From Roseateles_B sp041912595 (GTDB lineage: Bacteria; Pseudomonadota; Gammaproteobacteria; Burkholderiales; Burkholderiaceae_C), in NCBI GenBank assembly GCA_041912595.1, contig JAYRMR010000025.1, positions 7,179-71,178 on the forward strand: a stretch of DNA of 64,000 nt. Reading direction: 5' to 3'. Of the stretch, positions 16,993 through 25,058 are shown in pieces (position 1 is the first letter of the stretch; every line of letters begins with the position of its first letter). The notes beneath the pieces were generated by a model. The model was not told where the DNA came from, ran no database searches, and saw only the letters and a list, made by a program, of their open reading frames with translations. The position numbers were made by a program, and so were the translations under genes.

Positions 16993-18057
16993 TCAGGACT
17001 CCATGACCCGGCGCAGCGCCGCGGCCACGCGGGCGGGGCCCGGGAAGTAGTCCCATTCCTGGGCATGCGGATACGGCGTGTCCCAGCCGGCGACGCGCTC
17101 GATGGGCGCCTCCAGGTGGTAGAAGCAGTGCTCCTGCACCAGGGCCGAGAGCTCGGCGCCGAAGCCGCTGGTGCGCGTCGCCTCGTGCACGATCACGCAG
17201 CGGCCGGTCTTCTTCACGGACGCCACGACGGTCGAGATGTCCAGCGGCCACAGGGCGCGCAGGTCGATGATCTCGGCGTCCAGCCCCGTCTCCTTCGCGG
17301 CGGCCTCGGCCACATAGACCATGGTCCCGTAGGCCAGCACCGTGAGCTGCTGCCCCGGGCGGTACACGGCGGCCTTGTCCAGCGGCAGCGTGTAGTAGCC
17401 CTCGGGCACCTGGGCCTTGGGGTGGCCCGTCCAGGGCGTGGCCGGGCGGTCGTGGTGACCGTCGAAGGGGCCGTTGTAGAGGCGCTTCGGCTCCAGGAAG
17501 ATCACCGGGTCGTTGCACTCGATGGCCGCGATCAGCAGGCCCTTGGCGTCATAGGGATTGGACGGCATCACCGTGCGCAGGCCGCAGACGTGCGTGAACA
17601 GCGCCTCGGGGCTCTGGCTGTGCGTCTGGCCGCCGTAGATGCCGCCGCCGCAGGGCATGCGGATGGTCAGCGGCGCGGTGAAGTCGCCGGCCGAGCGGTA
17701 GCGCAGGCGCGCCGCCTCCGAGACGATCTGGTCGGACGCCGGATAGAAGTAGTCCGCGAACTGGATCTCGGCCACGGGGCGCAGGCCATAGGCCCCCATG
17801 CCCACGGCCACGCCGACGATGCCGCCCTCGGAGATCGGCGCATCGAAGACGCGCTGCGAGCCGTACTTGGCCTGCAGGCCGTCGGTGCAACGGAACACGC
17901 CGCCGAAGTAGCCCACGTCCTGGCCGAAGATGACGACGTCCGGGTCGCGGGCCAGCATCACGTCCATCGCCGAGCGCAGGGCCTGGATCATGGTCATGTT
18001 GACGGACTTGCCCAGGACGTCCTGCGCGTCCGCCACGGGGAGTTGTTCAGCCTTCAT
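16993..18057 (-). CDS. bkdA2: 2-oxoisovalerate dehydrogenase E1 beta subunit
   Basis: A 354-residue transketolase-like E1 beta chain: GQDVGYFGGVFRCTDGLQ, FDAPISEGGIVGVAVGMGAYGLRPVAEIQFADY and the C-terminal IVHEATRTSGFGAEL are family hallmarks. It contributes to the thiamin diphosphate pocket of the E1 alpha2-beta2 tetramer. Length is normal (about 340-355). The start overlaps the E1 alpha stop by 4 bases (ATGA), securing equal synthesis. A 106-base gap to the E2 gene contains no recognisable gene. Confidence 0.93.
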   Translation of the reverse strand: MKAEQLPVADAQDVLGKSVNMTMIQALRSAMDVMLARDPDVVIFGQDVGYFGGVFRCTDGLQAKYGSQRVFDAPISEGGIVGVAVGMGAYGLRPVAEIQFADYFYPASDQIVSEAARLRYRSAGDFTAPLTIRMPCGGGIYGGQTHSQSPEALFTHVCGLRTVMPSNPYDAKGLLIAAIECNDPVIFLEPKRLYNGPFDGHHDRPATPWTGHPKAQVPEGYYTLPLDKAAVYRPGQQLTVLAYGTMVYVAEAAAKETGLDAEIIDLRALWPLDISTVVASVKKTGRCVIVHEATRTSGFGAELSALVQEHCFYHLEAPIERVAGWDTPYPHAQEWDYFPGPARVAAALRRVMES

Positions 18058-19325
18058 TGACGGCCTCCAAACGCTTGGGCCTCGGCCATCTGCTCGCGCA
18101 GGTGCTGGGGCATGTCTTCGTACACGTCCTCGAACATGGAGGCGATGCTGGGGATGTGGCCGTCGGCCAGGCTGCCGAAGCTCTCGGCATGCTTCTGCGC
18201 GGCCAGCACCTCGGCTTCAAGCTCTTCCTGCAGGGCGGTGTGCTGGGCGTCGGACCACAGGCCGCGGCGGATCAGGTGCTGCTTCAGGCGGGCGATCGGG
18301 TCGCCGAGGGGGAAGCGCGTCCAGTCGTCGGCCGGGCGGTACTTGCTCGGGTCGTCCGAGGTGGAATGCGGGCCGGCGCGGTAGGTCACCCACTCGATCA
18401 GCGTCGGGCCCAGGTTGCTGCGCGCGCGCTCGGCGGCCCAGCGGGTCACGGCATAGACGGCGAGGAAGTCGTTGCCGTCCACGCGCAGGGAGGCGATCCC
18501 TGCCCCCACACCGCGCGCGGCGAAGGTCGTGCCCTCCCCGCCCGCGATGGCCTGGAACGTCGAGATCGCCCACTGGTTGTTGACCACGTTGAGGATCACC
18601 GGCGCGCGATAGACATGCGCGAAGACCAGGGCGTTGTGGAAGTCGCTCTCGGCCGTCGCACCGTCACCGACCCAGCCGGACGCGATGCGGGTGTCGCCCT
18701 TGATGGCACTGGCCATGCCCCAGCCCACGGCCTGCACGAACTGCGTCGTGAGGTTGCCGGAGATGGAGAAGAAGCCGGCGCGCTTGATGGAGTACATCAC
18801 CGGCAGCTGGCGCCCCTTGAGCGGGTCCTTCTCGTTGGAGAGCAGCTGGCACATCAGCTCGGACAGCGGCACGTCGTCGCGCCCGACCAGCAGGCTCTGC
18901 TGGCGGTAGGTCGGGAAGCACATGTCGCCCTCTTCCAGGGCCATGCCATGCGCGCTGCCGATGGCCTCCTCGCCGAGGCTCTGCATGTAGAAGCTCAGCT
19001 TCTTCTGGCGCTGGGCGATGAGCATGCGGCCGTCGAAGACGCGCGTCTTCATCATGGTGCGCAAGCCGCGCAGCAGCTGCGCCTCGGTGAGTTCGGGGGC
19101 CCAGGGGCCGTGCGCCTCGCCGTCCTGGTCCAGGACGCGGATCAGCTTGTGCGCCATTTCGCCGGTGTCCACCGGGGCCACGTCGACGGGCGGCCGGGGC
19201 ACTTCGCCCGCCGCGCTGATCTTGAGGTAGGAAAAATCGGTGTGGCAGCCGGGCCGCCCCGTGGGCTCCGGCACGTGCAAGCGCAACGGTGCGCGCACGG
19301 CACCGGGCTCGTTCTTGTCGCTCAT
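18054..19325 (-). CDS. bkdA1: 2-oxoisovalerate dehydrogenase E1 alpha subunit
   Basis: A 423-residue E1 alpha chain. It carries the thiamin diphosphate motif from GDGATAES to VVNN, the substrate-side LGEEAIGSAHGMAL, and the phosphorylation-loop-like HSTSDDPSKYR typical of branched-chain rather than pyruvate E1. It catalyses oxidative decarboxylation and transfers the acyl group to lipoyl-E2. ATG at 19325 has GGGAG 7 bases upstream; an upstream in-frame ATG at 19340 lacks this. It heads a three-gene operon. The 220 bases upstream are shared with the divergent cpdB and show no clear operator. Confidence 0.92.
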   Translation of the reverse strand: MSDKNEPGAVRAPLRLHVPEPTGRPGCHTDFSYLKISAAGEVPRPPVDVAPVDTGEMAHKLIRVLDQDGEAHGPWAPELTEAQLLRGLRTMMKTRVFDGRMLIAQRQKKLSFYMQSLGEEAIGSAHGMALEEGDMCFPTYRQQSLLVGRDDVPLSELMCQLLSNEKDPLKGRQLPVMYSIKRAGFFSISGNLTTQFVQAVGWGMASAIKGDTRIASGWVGDGATAESDFHNALVFAHVYRAPVILNVVNNQWAISTFQAIAGGEGTTFAARGVGAGIASLRVDGNDFLAVYAVTRWAAERARSNLGPTLIEWVTYRAGPHSTSDDPSKYRPADDWTRFPLGDPIARLKQHLIRRGLWSDAQHTALQEELEAEVLAAQKHAESFGSLADGHIPSIASMFEDVYEDMPQHLREQMAEAQAFGGRQ

Positions 19326-19545
19326 ACATCGCTCCCGCATGGTGATGCCATGCAGAAATCCAGGCCGTTGGCGCCAGCCGGATCGGGCGGCGCCACCCAC
19401 ACCGGCCGCGCTGGGATCGCCAGGCACCGGTGCGCCCGGGCAGGGTACCGCATCCGGCCGGGCAATTCCCATGATCCAGGCCATGAATCAGGGAAAGCCT
19501 GACGCGCGGGCGGCGCCGGGGTGTCGGCTGCGATACGCTCGCCGG

Positions 19546-21474
19546 ATGCAAGAACGACGTTCGATCCCCCGGCTGCACCGCGGCCTTCTCGCGCTCGCGG
19601 GCCTGCTTCTCGGCACCGCCCTGCAGGCTCAGACGCTGCGCCTGCGGGTGATGGAGACCAGCGATCTCCACATGAATCTGCTGGCCTACGACTACTACCA
19701 GGACCAGCCGAGCGACGCCCAGGGCCTCTCCCGCGTGGCGACGCTCATCGCCCAGGCCCGCGCGGAGCGGCCCAACCATCTGCTGATCGACAACGGCGAT
19801 CTGATCCAGGGCTCGCCCATGGGCGACGTGGCCGCACGCCAGGGCCTCGCGACGGGGCGCCATCCCGCGCTGCAGGCGCTGCACCTGCTGGGCTACGACG
19901 CCGCCAACATCGGCAACCACGAGTTCAACTTCGGCCTGCCCTTTCTTCGTCAGACCTACGCCGGGGCCGGCTTCCCGGTGATCAGCAGCAATCTGCGCGA
20001 GGCCGGCAGCCGCCGCCCGGTGTTCGCGCCGCATGCCCTGCTGGTGCGCGAGTTCCGGGACGAGGCGGGCCGGCCGCAGCGCCTGCGCATCGGCCTCGTG
20101 GGCGTGCTGCCGCCGCAGATCCTGCAGTGGGACCGGCAGCATCTGCACGGCCGGGTCATCGTCGAGGACATGGTCGCCGCGGCCCGGCGCGAGATCCGCC
20201 AGCTGCGGCAGGCCGGGGCGGACGTCGTGATCGCCGTCGCGCACACCGGCTACGACGCCGCGCCGCAGCCGGACGGCGCCGAGAACCGCGCGGGCGAGCT
20301 CGCGCAGCTGCCCGGGCTGGATGCCCTGCTGCTGGGCCACGCGCATGCCGAGTTCCCGGGCCCGGCCTTTGCCCGCCACGGCGGCGCCGATGTCGCGGCA
20401 GGCCGCATCCACGGCGTGCCGGCCGTGATGCCCGGCAGCTGGGGCAGCCATCTGGGCGTGATCGACCTGACCCTCGAGAAGCGACGCGGCCGCTGGCAGG
20501 TGGCGGACAGCCGCAGCAGCCTGCGCGCGATCCGCGATGCGCAGACGCGCCAGCCGCTCGCCGCGCCGGACCGCGCGCTGGAGGCCCTGCTGCAGCCCGC
20601 GCACCAGGCGACGCTGGACCTCATCCGCCAGACCGTGGCCGAGGCCCCGCAGCCCCTGCACAGCTATTTCGACCTCGTCCAGCCCTCGGCGGCGCTGGCG
20701 CTCGTGGCGCGCGCCCAGCGCCAGTACGCCCGCGAGGCCCTGCGCGGCACGCGCTGGCAAGACCTGCCCCTCCTGAGCGCCGCCGCGCCCTTCCGCAGCG
20801 GCGGCCGGCAGGGCTGGCGCAGCTATGTGGACATCGCCCCGGGGCCGATGTCCGTCAAGCACGTGAGCGAGCTCTACCCCTACCCCAACACCATGAAGGT
20901 GCTGCAGCTCAGCGGTGCGGAGCTGCGGGAATGGCTGGAGCGCTCGGCGGCGCAGTTCCGGCGGATCGAGCCCGGCACCGATGCGCCGCAGGCGCTGATC
21001 GACGAGGCCCATCCGACCTTCAACTACGACGTGATCCTGGGCATCGACTACGAGATCGACCCGTCCCAGCCGGCGCGCTACGGCGCCGACGGCCGGCGCG
21101 TGCCGGGCGTGGACACGAAGCGCATCACGGCGCTGCGCCACCAGGGCGAGCCGGTGCGGGACGAGCAGACCTTCCTGCTGGTCACCAACAGCTACCGGGC
21201 CAGCGGCGGCGGCAACTTCCCGGCGGCGGGCCCGGCCCGCGTGGTGCTGGATGCGCCGGACGAGAACCGCGAGGCCCTGCAGCGCCTGCTGCAGGCCGGC
21301 CGAGCTTTCGACGTCGAGGCCGACGAGGGCCGCTGGGCGCTGAAGCTGCCGGCCGGCAGCCATGTGCAGTTCCGCAGCAGCCCCGCCGCGCGCCGCCTGC
21401 TGACGGACGACGCCCGCATCCGCTGGCTGCGCGACGATCCCGAGGGCTTCGCGCTGTACGAACTTCGCCCCTGA
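19546..21474 (+). CDS. cpdB: 2',3'-cyclic-nucleotide 2'-phosphodiesterase/3'-nucleotidase
   Basis: A 642-residue periplasmic bifunctional enzyme, close to E. coli CpdB (647). A signal peptide (about residues 1-29, ending ALQAQT) precedes the calcineurin-like metallophosphoesterase domain with METSDLHMN, DNGDLIQGSPMG, GNHEFNFG and GHAHAE, all metal ligands. The C-terminal 5'-nucleotidase domain (about 350-600) contains YPYPNTMKVLQLSG and ASGGGNFP. It hydrolyses 2',3'-cyclic nucleotides and 3'-nucleotides so that nucleosides and phosphate can be taken up. ATG at 19546 gives the signal peptide directly; the open frame upstream is not signal-like. Confidence 0.93.
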   Translation: MQERRSIPRLHRGLLALAGLLLGTALQAQTLRLRVMETSDLHMNLLAYDYYQDQPSDAQGLSRVATLIAQARAERPNHLLIDNGDLIQGSPMGDVAARQGLATGRHPALQALHLLGYDAANIGNHEFNFGLPFLRQTYAGAGFPVISSNLREAGSRRPVFAPHALLVREFRDEAGRPQRLRIGLVGVLPPQILQWDRQHLHGRVIVEDMVAAARREIRQLRQAGADVVIAVAHTGYDAAPQPDGAENRAGELAQLPGLDALLLGHAHAEFPGPAFARHGGADVAAGRIHGVPAVMPGSWGSHLGVIDLTLEKRRGRWQVADSRSSLRAIRDAQTRQPLAAPDRALEALLQPAHQATLDLIRQTVAEAPQPLHSYFDLVQPSAALALVARAQRQYAREALRGTRWQDLPLLSAAAPFRSGGRQGWRSYVDIAPGPMSVKHVSELYPYPNTMKVLQLSGAELREWLERSAAQFRRIEPGTDAPQALIDEAHPTFNYDVILGIDYEIDPSQPARYGADGRRVPGVDTKRITALRHQGEPVRDEQTFLLVTNSYRASGGGNFPAAGPARVVLDAPDENREALQRLLQAGRAFDVEADEGRWALKLPAGSHVQFRSSPAARRLLTDDARIRWLRDDPEGFALYELRP

Positions 21475-21575
21475 GCCCACCGGACTGGGGCAGGAACCGA
21501 GGGGCAGCCGGCGCGCGGGGCGCTATGCTGCCGCACCGCGTCCGACCGGGGCGCTCGACCTCCAGAAAGCTCACC

Positions 21576-23432
21576 ATGCGCGCTGATTCGCCTGCCCACT
21601 CCCCCTTCCCCTGGTCCCGCCTGGGCGTCCGGCTCGGCCTGCAGCTCGGCACGCTGAGCGCAGCGCTGGCGCTGGCCTGGGCCCCGCCCGCGATGGCGGC
21701 CAAGGCACCGGCCGGCGCCCACCACGCCAAGGCCGCATCGGCGGCCGCCCCCGCGCAGCAGGCCGCCGACCGCGCCTTCGACCGCGTGGCCCACCAGTTC
21801 ATCGAGGCCCTGTGGAAGCTGGATCCCGACGCCGCGCTGGCCGCCGGCCGCTATGACGGCGCCGCCCGCCTGCCCGCCCCGACCGCCGCCAGCCGCGACA
21901 AGGCCCTGGCCTTCGCGCAGCAGTGGCAGGCGCGCTTCGCCGCCGTTCAGCCCGAGCGGCTCTCCGACCGCGCCCGCACCGATCTCGTCCTGTTGCAGAA
22001 CAAGCTGGCCGCCGACGCCTGGTACCTCCAGACGCTGCGCGAGTTCGCCTGGAACCCGTCGAACTACAACGTGGCCGGCGCGATGGACCTGATCCTGAAC
22101 ACCGAGTACGCCCCCCGCGCCCAACGCCTCAAGGCCCTGCTCGCCCGCCTGAAGGCCGTGCCCGCCTACTACGAGGCGGCCTTTGCGAGCCTCGACACGC
22201 CCACGCGCGAGCACACGCAGCTCGCGGTGAGCCAGATCGACGGCACGCTGGCCGTGTTCGACGAGATCGAGAAGGCGGCCCAGGGCGAGCGCAAGCTCGC
22301 GGCGGCCGATCGCCACGCCTTCGCGCCGGCCCTTGCCGCCGCACGCACGGCGGTCAAGCAGTACCAGCAGCGCCTCAAGGGCCTGGACGAGCAACTGGCC
22401 GCCAGCGGCAAGGCCCGCAGCTTCCGCCTCGGGCGTGAGCTGTACGAGCGCAAGTTCCAGCTGGACATCCAGTCCGCCAGCACCGCCGAGCAGACCTACC
22501 AGAAGGCCCTGGCCACGCGCGAGCAGCTGCTCGCGAAGATGGACGAGCTGGCCGATCAGCTCTGGACGCAGACCCAGGGCGACGCGCCCAAGCCGGCCGA
22601 CCGCCTCGAGAAGATCGACCGCGTCATCAAGACGCTGTCCGTCAAGCATGTGAAGGCCGAGAACTTCCTGGCCGAGATCCGCCAGCAGATCCCGCAGCTG
22701 CAGGCCTTCCTGCAGCAGAAGGACCTGCTCACCATCGACCCGAAGAAGCCCCTGCAGGTCCGCGAGACGCCGGTCTACCAGCGCGGCGTGGCCGGTGCCA
22801 GCATCGAGGCGCCCGGCCCCTACCGCCCGCAGGACCGCACCTACTACAACGTCACGCCGCTGGATGATCTCAAGCCCGAACAGGCCGAGAGCACGCTGCG
22901 CGAGTACAACCACTGGATCCTGCAGATCCTGAACATCCACGAGGCCATCCCGGGCCACTACACGCAGCTGATCCACGCCAACAAGTCGCCCTCGCTCGTG
23001 AAGGCCCTGTTCGGCAACGGCGCCATGATCGAGGGCTGGGCCGTGTATGGCGAGCGCATGATGCTCGAGGCCGGCTACGGCGACCACGCGCCCGAGATGT
23101 GGCTCATGTACTGCAAGTGGAACCTGCGAAGCGTCACGAACACTATCCTCGACTACAGCGTGCACGTGCTGGGCATGACGCAGGACGAGGCCCTGGCGCT
23201 GCTCACGCACAAGGCCTTCCAGACCGAGCAGGAGGCCCGCGAGAAGTGGCGCCGTGTGCAGCTGACCTCGGTGCAGCTCACCAGCTACTTCAGCGGCTAC
23301 AGCGAGATCATGGCCCTGCGCGACGAGCGCCGGAAGCAGCTCGGCGATCGCTTCGAGCTCAAGGCCTTCCACGACCAGTTCCTGAGCTACGGCAGCGCAC
23401 CGGTGGCGGTGATCCGCGAGCTCATGCACTGA
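21576..23432 (+). CDS. DUF885 family protein (exported putative metallopeptidase)
   Basis: A 618-residue protein with an N-terminal signal sequence cleaved near PPAMAAKAPA, a helical body, and the DUF885 hallmark HEAIPGHYTQ (zinc-site-like HE...H), followed by GAMIEGWAVYGERMM with a further acidic ligand. The family resembles M2/M3-type zinc peptidases in fold, but substrates are largely unknown. Likely periplasmic. It follows cpdB by 101 bases on the same strand. A lysine/glutamine-rich helical section (about 250-380) could form a coiled coil. Length is typical of the family (about 590-620). Confidence 0.88.
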   Translation: MRADSPAHSPFPWSRLGVRLGLQLGTLSAALALAWAPPAMAAKAPAGAHHAKAASAAAPAQQAADRAFDRVAHQFIEALWKLDPDAALAAGRYDGAARLPAPTAASRDKALAFAQQWQARFAAVQPERLSDRARTDLVLLQNKLAADAWYLQTLREFAWNPSNYNVAGAMDLILNTEYAPRAQRLKALLARLKAVPAYYEAAFASLDTPTREHTQLAVSQIDGTLAVFDEIEKAAQGERKLAAADRHAFAPALAAARTAVKQYQQRLKGLDEQLAASGKARSFRLGRELYERKFQLDIQSASTAEQTYQKALATREQLLAKMDELADQLWTQTQGDAPKPADRLEKIDRVIKTLSVKHVKAENFLAEIRQQIPQLQAFLQQKDLLTIDPKKPLQVRETPVYQRGVAGASIEAPGPYRPQDRTYYNVTPLDDLKPEQAESTLREYNHWILQILNIHEAIPGHYTQLIHANKSPSLVKALFGNGAMIEGWAVYGERMMLEAGYGDHAPEMWLMYCKWNLRSVTNTILDYSVHVLGMTQDEALALLTHKAFQTEQEAREKWRRVQLTSVQLTSYFSGYSEIMALRDERRKQLGDRFELKAFHDQFLSYGSAPVAVIRELMH

Positions 23433-23461
23433 GCCACCGCTTCTCCCTGCTCCTCCCGGGC

Positions 23462-23480
23462 GTCCACAGCTTCTGTGGAC
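23462..23480. repeat. Short inverted repeat with DnaA-box-like arms
   Basis: GTCCACAG, a 3-base loop CTT, and CTGTGGAC form a perfect 8-bp stem in the 168-base gap between the convergent DUF885 and efflux genes. The right arm extends to TGTGGACAA, whose complement TTGTCCACA is one base from a DnaA box. It may simply be a hairpin at the convergent 3' ends. No other feature is seen in this gap. Confidence 0.4.
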
Positions 23481-23600
23481 AACTCTGGGGACGGCCCTTG
23501 GAGCGAGCGCGACAGCCCCGATGCCTACGGGGCTGCGCCTAGGCTGCTGCAAGATGAGGCACGGCGCCGGTCGCTGCCGGCGCCTGCTGCCTCACCTGCC

Positions 23601-25043
23601 TCAGCCTGCTGACACCCCACCCAGCGCGCGATACAGCGCCGCCTGGTTCAGCCAGCCCTGCAGCTGCAGCTGCAGCAGCGACTGCTGCGCCTCCAGCAGC
23701 GCCACGCGCGCCTGCAGCCAGTCGTTCCGGCCGATGGCCCCCACCTCGAGGCGCAAGGCGGCCAGGCGCTCGTTCTCGCGGGCCTCGGCCACGCGCCGGG
23801 CCTGGGCGTCGGTCTGGCGCTGCAGCTTCTCGCGCTGCGTCCATTGGCCTTCGGCATCCACCAGGGCCTTGTGCACGGTGTCGCGCAGGCTCAGCGCGGC
23901 CTGTTCGAGCCCGGTGCGGGCGCCCTCGCGCTCGTAGTTCAGCCGTCGCCAGTCGATGAGCGGCACCAGCAGCGACGAGCTCAGGCTCAGCACCGGCTGG
24001 CTGAGCCAGTCGCGGGCCTGCGAGCCGCCCGTGGCGATCGAGCCCGTGAAGCTCAGGCTGGGATAGCGGCTGGCTTCGGCCACGGCCAGGCTCGCCAGCG
24101 CGGCGTCCACCTGCAGGCGCGCCTTCTGCACATCGGGTCGCGCGCCCAGCACCTGGGCGGGGGAGCCCAGCACCCAGGCCGGCGGCGCGGCGTCCGGCAG
24201 GCGGCCGGGCGGGTGCGCGTCGGCGCCCGTCTCGAGCTGGTCGAGCAGCAGCGCCCGCTGCTGGGCCTGCAGCTGCACCTCGGCCTCCAGGTCCGCCAGG
24301 CGGTGCTGCGCCGACAGGACGGACTGCGCGGCGCGGTCCACCTCCACCGGCAGCAGCTTGCCCTCGCGAACCCGCAGCTTGACGATGCGCAGCAGCTCCT
24401 CGGCCGCCTCCAGCTGCGCCTGGGCCAGCGGGCGCAGGCGGGCCTGGGCGCCGAGCGTCCAGTAGATCTCGGCCGCGCGGGCCTCGATCACCACGCGGGC
24501 AGCGGCGATGTCCGCCTGCACCTGATCGCGCTGGGCCACGAGGCCCCGATCCCGCGCGGCCAGCCGGCCCCAGAGGTCCGGCTCGTAGCTCGCCGAGAGC
24601 GAAGCGCTGTAGCTGTGGTTCCAGCCCACGCGCGTCTCCACCGGCACCTGCACGCCGCCGACGTCGACCGAGCGGCTCGAACCGCCGGACTCCAGCGGGC
24701 GGTTGGCCGAGCTGCTCAGCGAGGCCGAAGGCTGCAGGCGCAGCCCCTGCTGGGCGAGCTGGCGTTCTGCGTCCTTGAAGCGCAGCGCGGCCATCGCGAG
24801 GTCGCGGTTGCGCGCCAGCGCCTCGCGCTGGAAGGCCTGCAGCTCGGGGTCGAGCATGCCTGCCCAGGCCTGCGGCCGCGCCTCCGCCTGGGTGCCGTGC
24901 TGCCATTGCTCGGGCAGACGCGGCTCGGTGGGGCGCGCCAGCTCCCCGGTGGCCGCGCAGCCGCCCAGCAGGAGCAGGGTCAGCGCCGCCAGGCCCAGCG
25001 CGGAGCGTCGCACGCCGTGCGTCGTCATCTTGTTCATCTTCAT
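23601..25043 (-). CDS. Outer-membrane efflux lipoprotein (NodT/OprM type)
   Basis: A 480-residue TolC-superfamily outer-membrane channel. The N-terminal signal ends in the lipobox LLGGC, so it is a lipoprotein. Two repeated helical OEP domains follow, with the familiar SASYEPDLWGR, LGARPDVQKARLQVDAALA and FTGSIATGGSQ segments. It is the last gene of the macA-macB set and should form the exit duct of that pump. ATG at 25043 is preceded by GGAGG at 8 bases; a GTG at 25058 would start 5 codons earlier. Confidence 0.9.
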   Translation of the reverse strand: MKMNKMTTHGVRRSALGLAALTLLLLGGCAATGELARPTEPRLPEQWQHGTQAEARPQAWAGMLDPELQAFQREALARNRDLAMAALRFKDAERQLAQQGLRLQPSASLSSSANRPLESGGSSRSVDVGGVQVPVETRVGWNHSYSASLSASYEPDLWGRLAARDRGLVAQRDQVQADIAAARVVIEARAAEIYWTLGAQARLRPLAQAQLEAAEELLRIVKLRVREGKLLPVEVDRAAQSVLSAQHRLADLEAEVQLQAQQRALLLDQLETGADAHPPGRLPDAAPPAWVLGSPAQVLGARPDVQKARLQVDAALASLAVAEASRYPSLSFTGSIATGGSQARDWLSQPVLSLSSSLLVPLIDWRRLNYEREGARTGLEQAALSLRDTVHKALVDAEGQWTQREKLQRQTDAQARRVAEARENERLAALRLEVGAIGRNDWLQARVALLEAQQSLLQLQLQGWLNQAALYRALGGVSAG

Positions 25044-25058
25044 CTCGGAATCCTCCAC

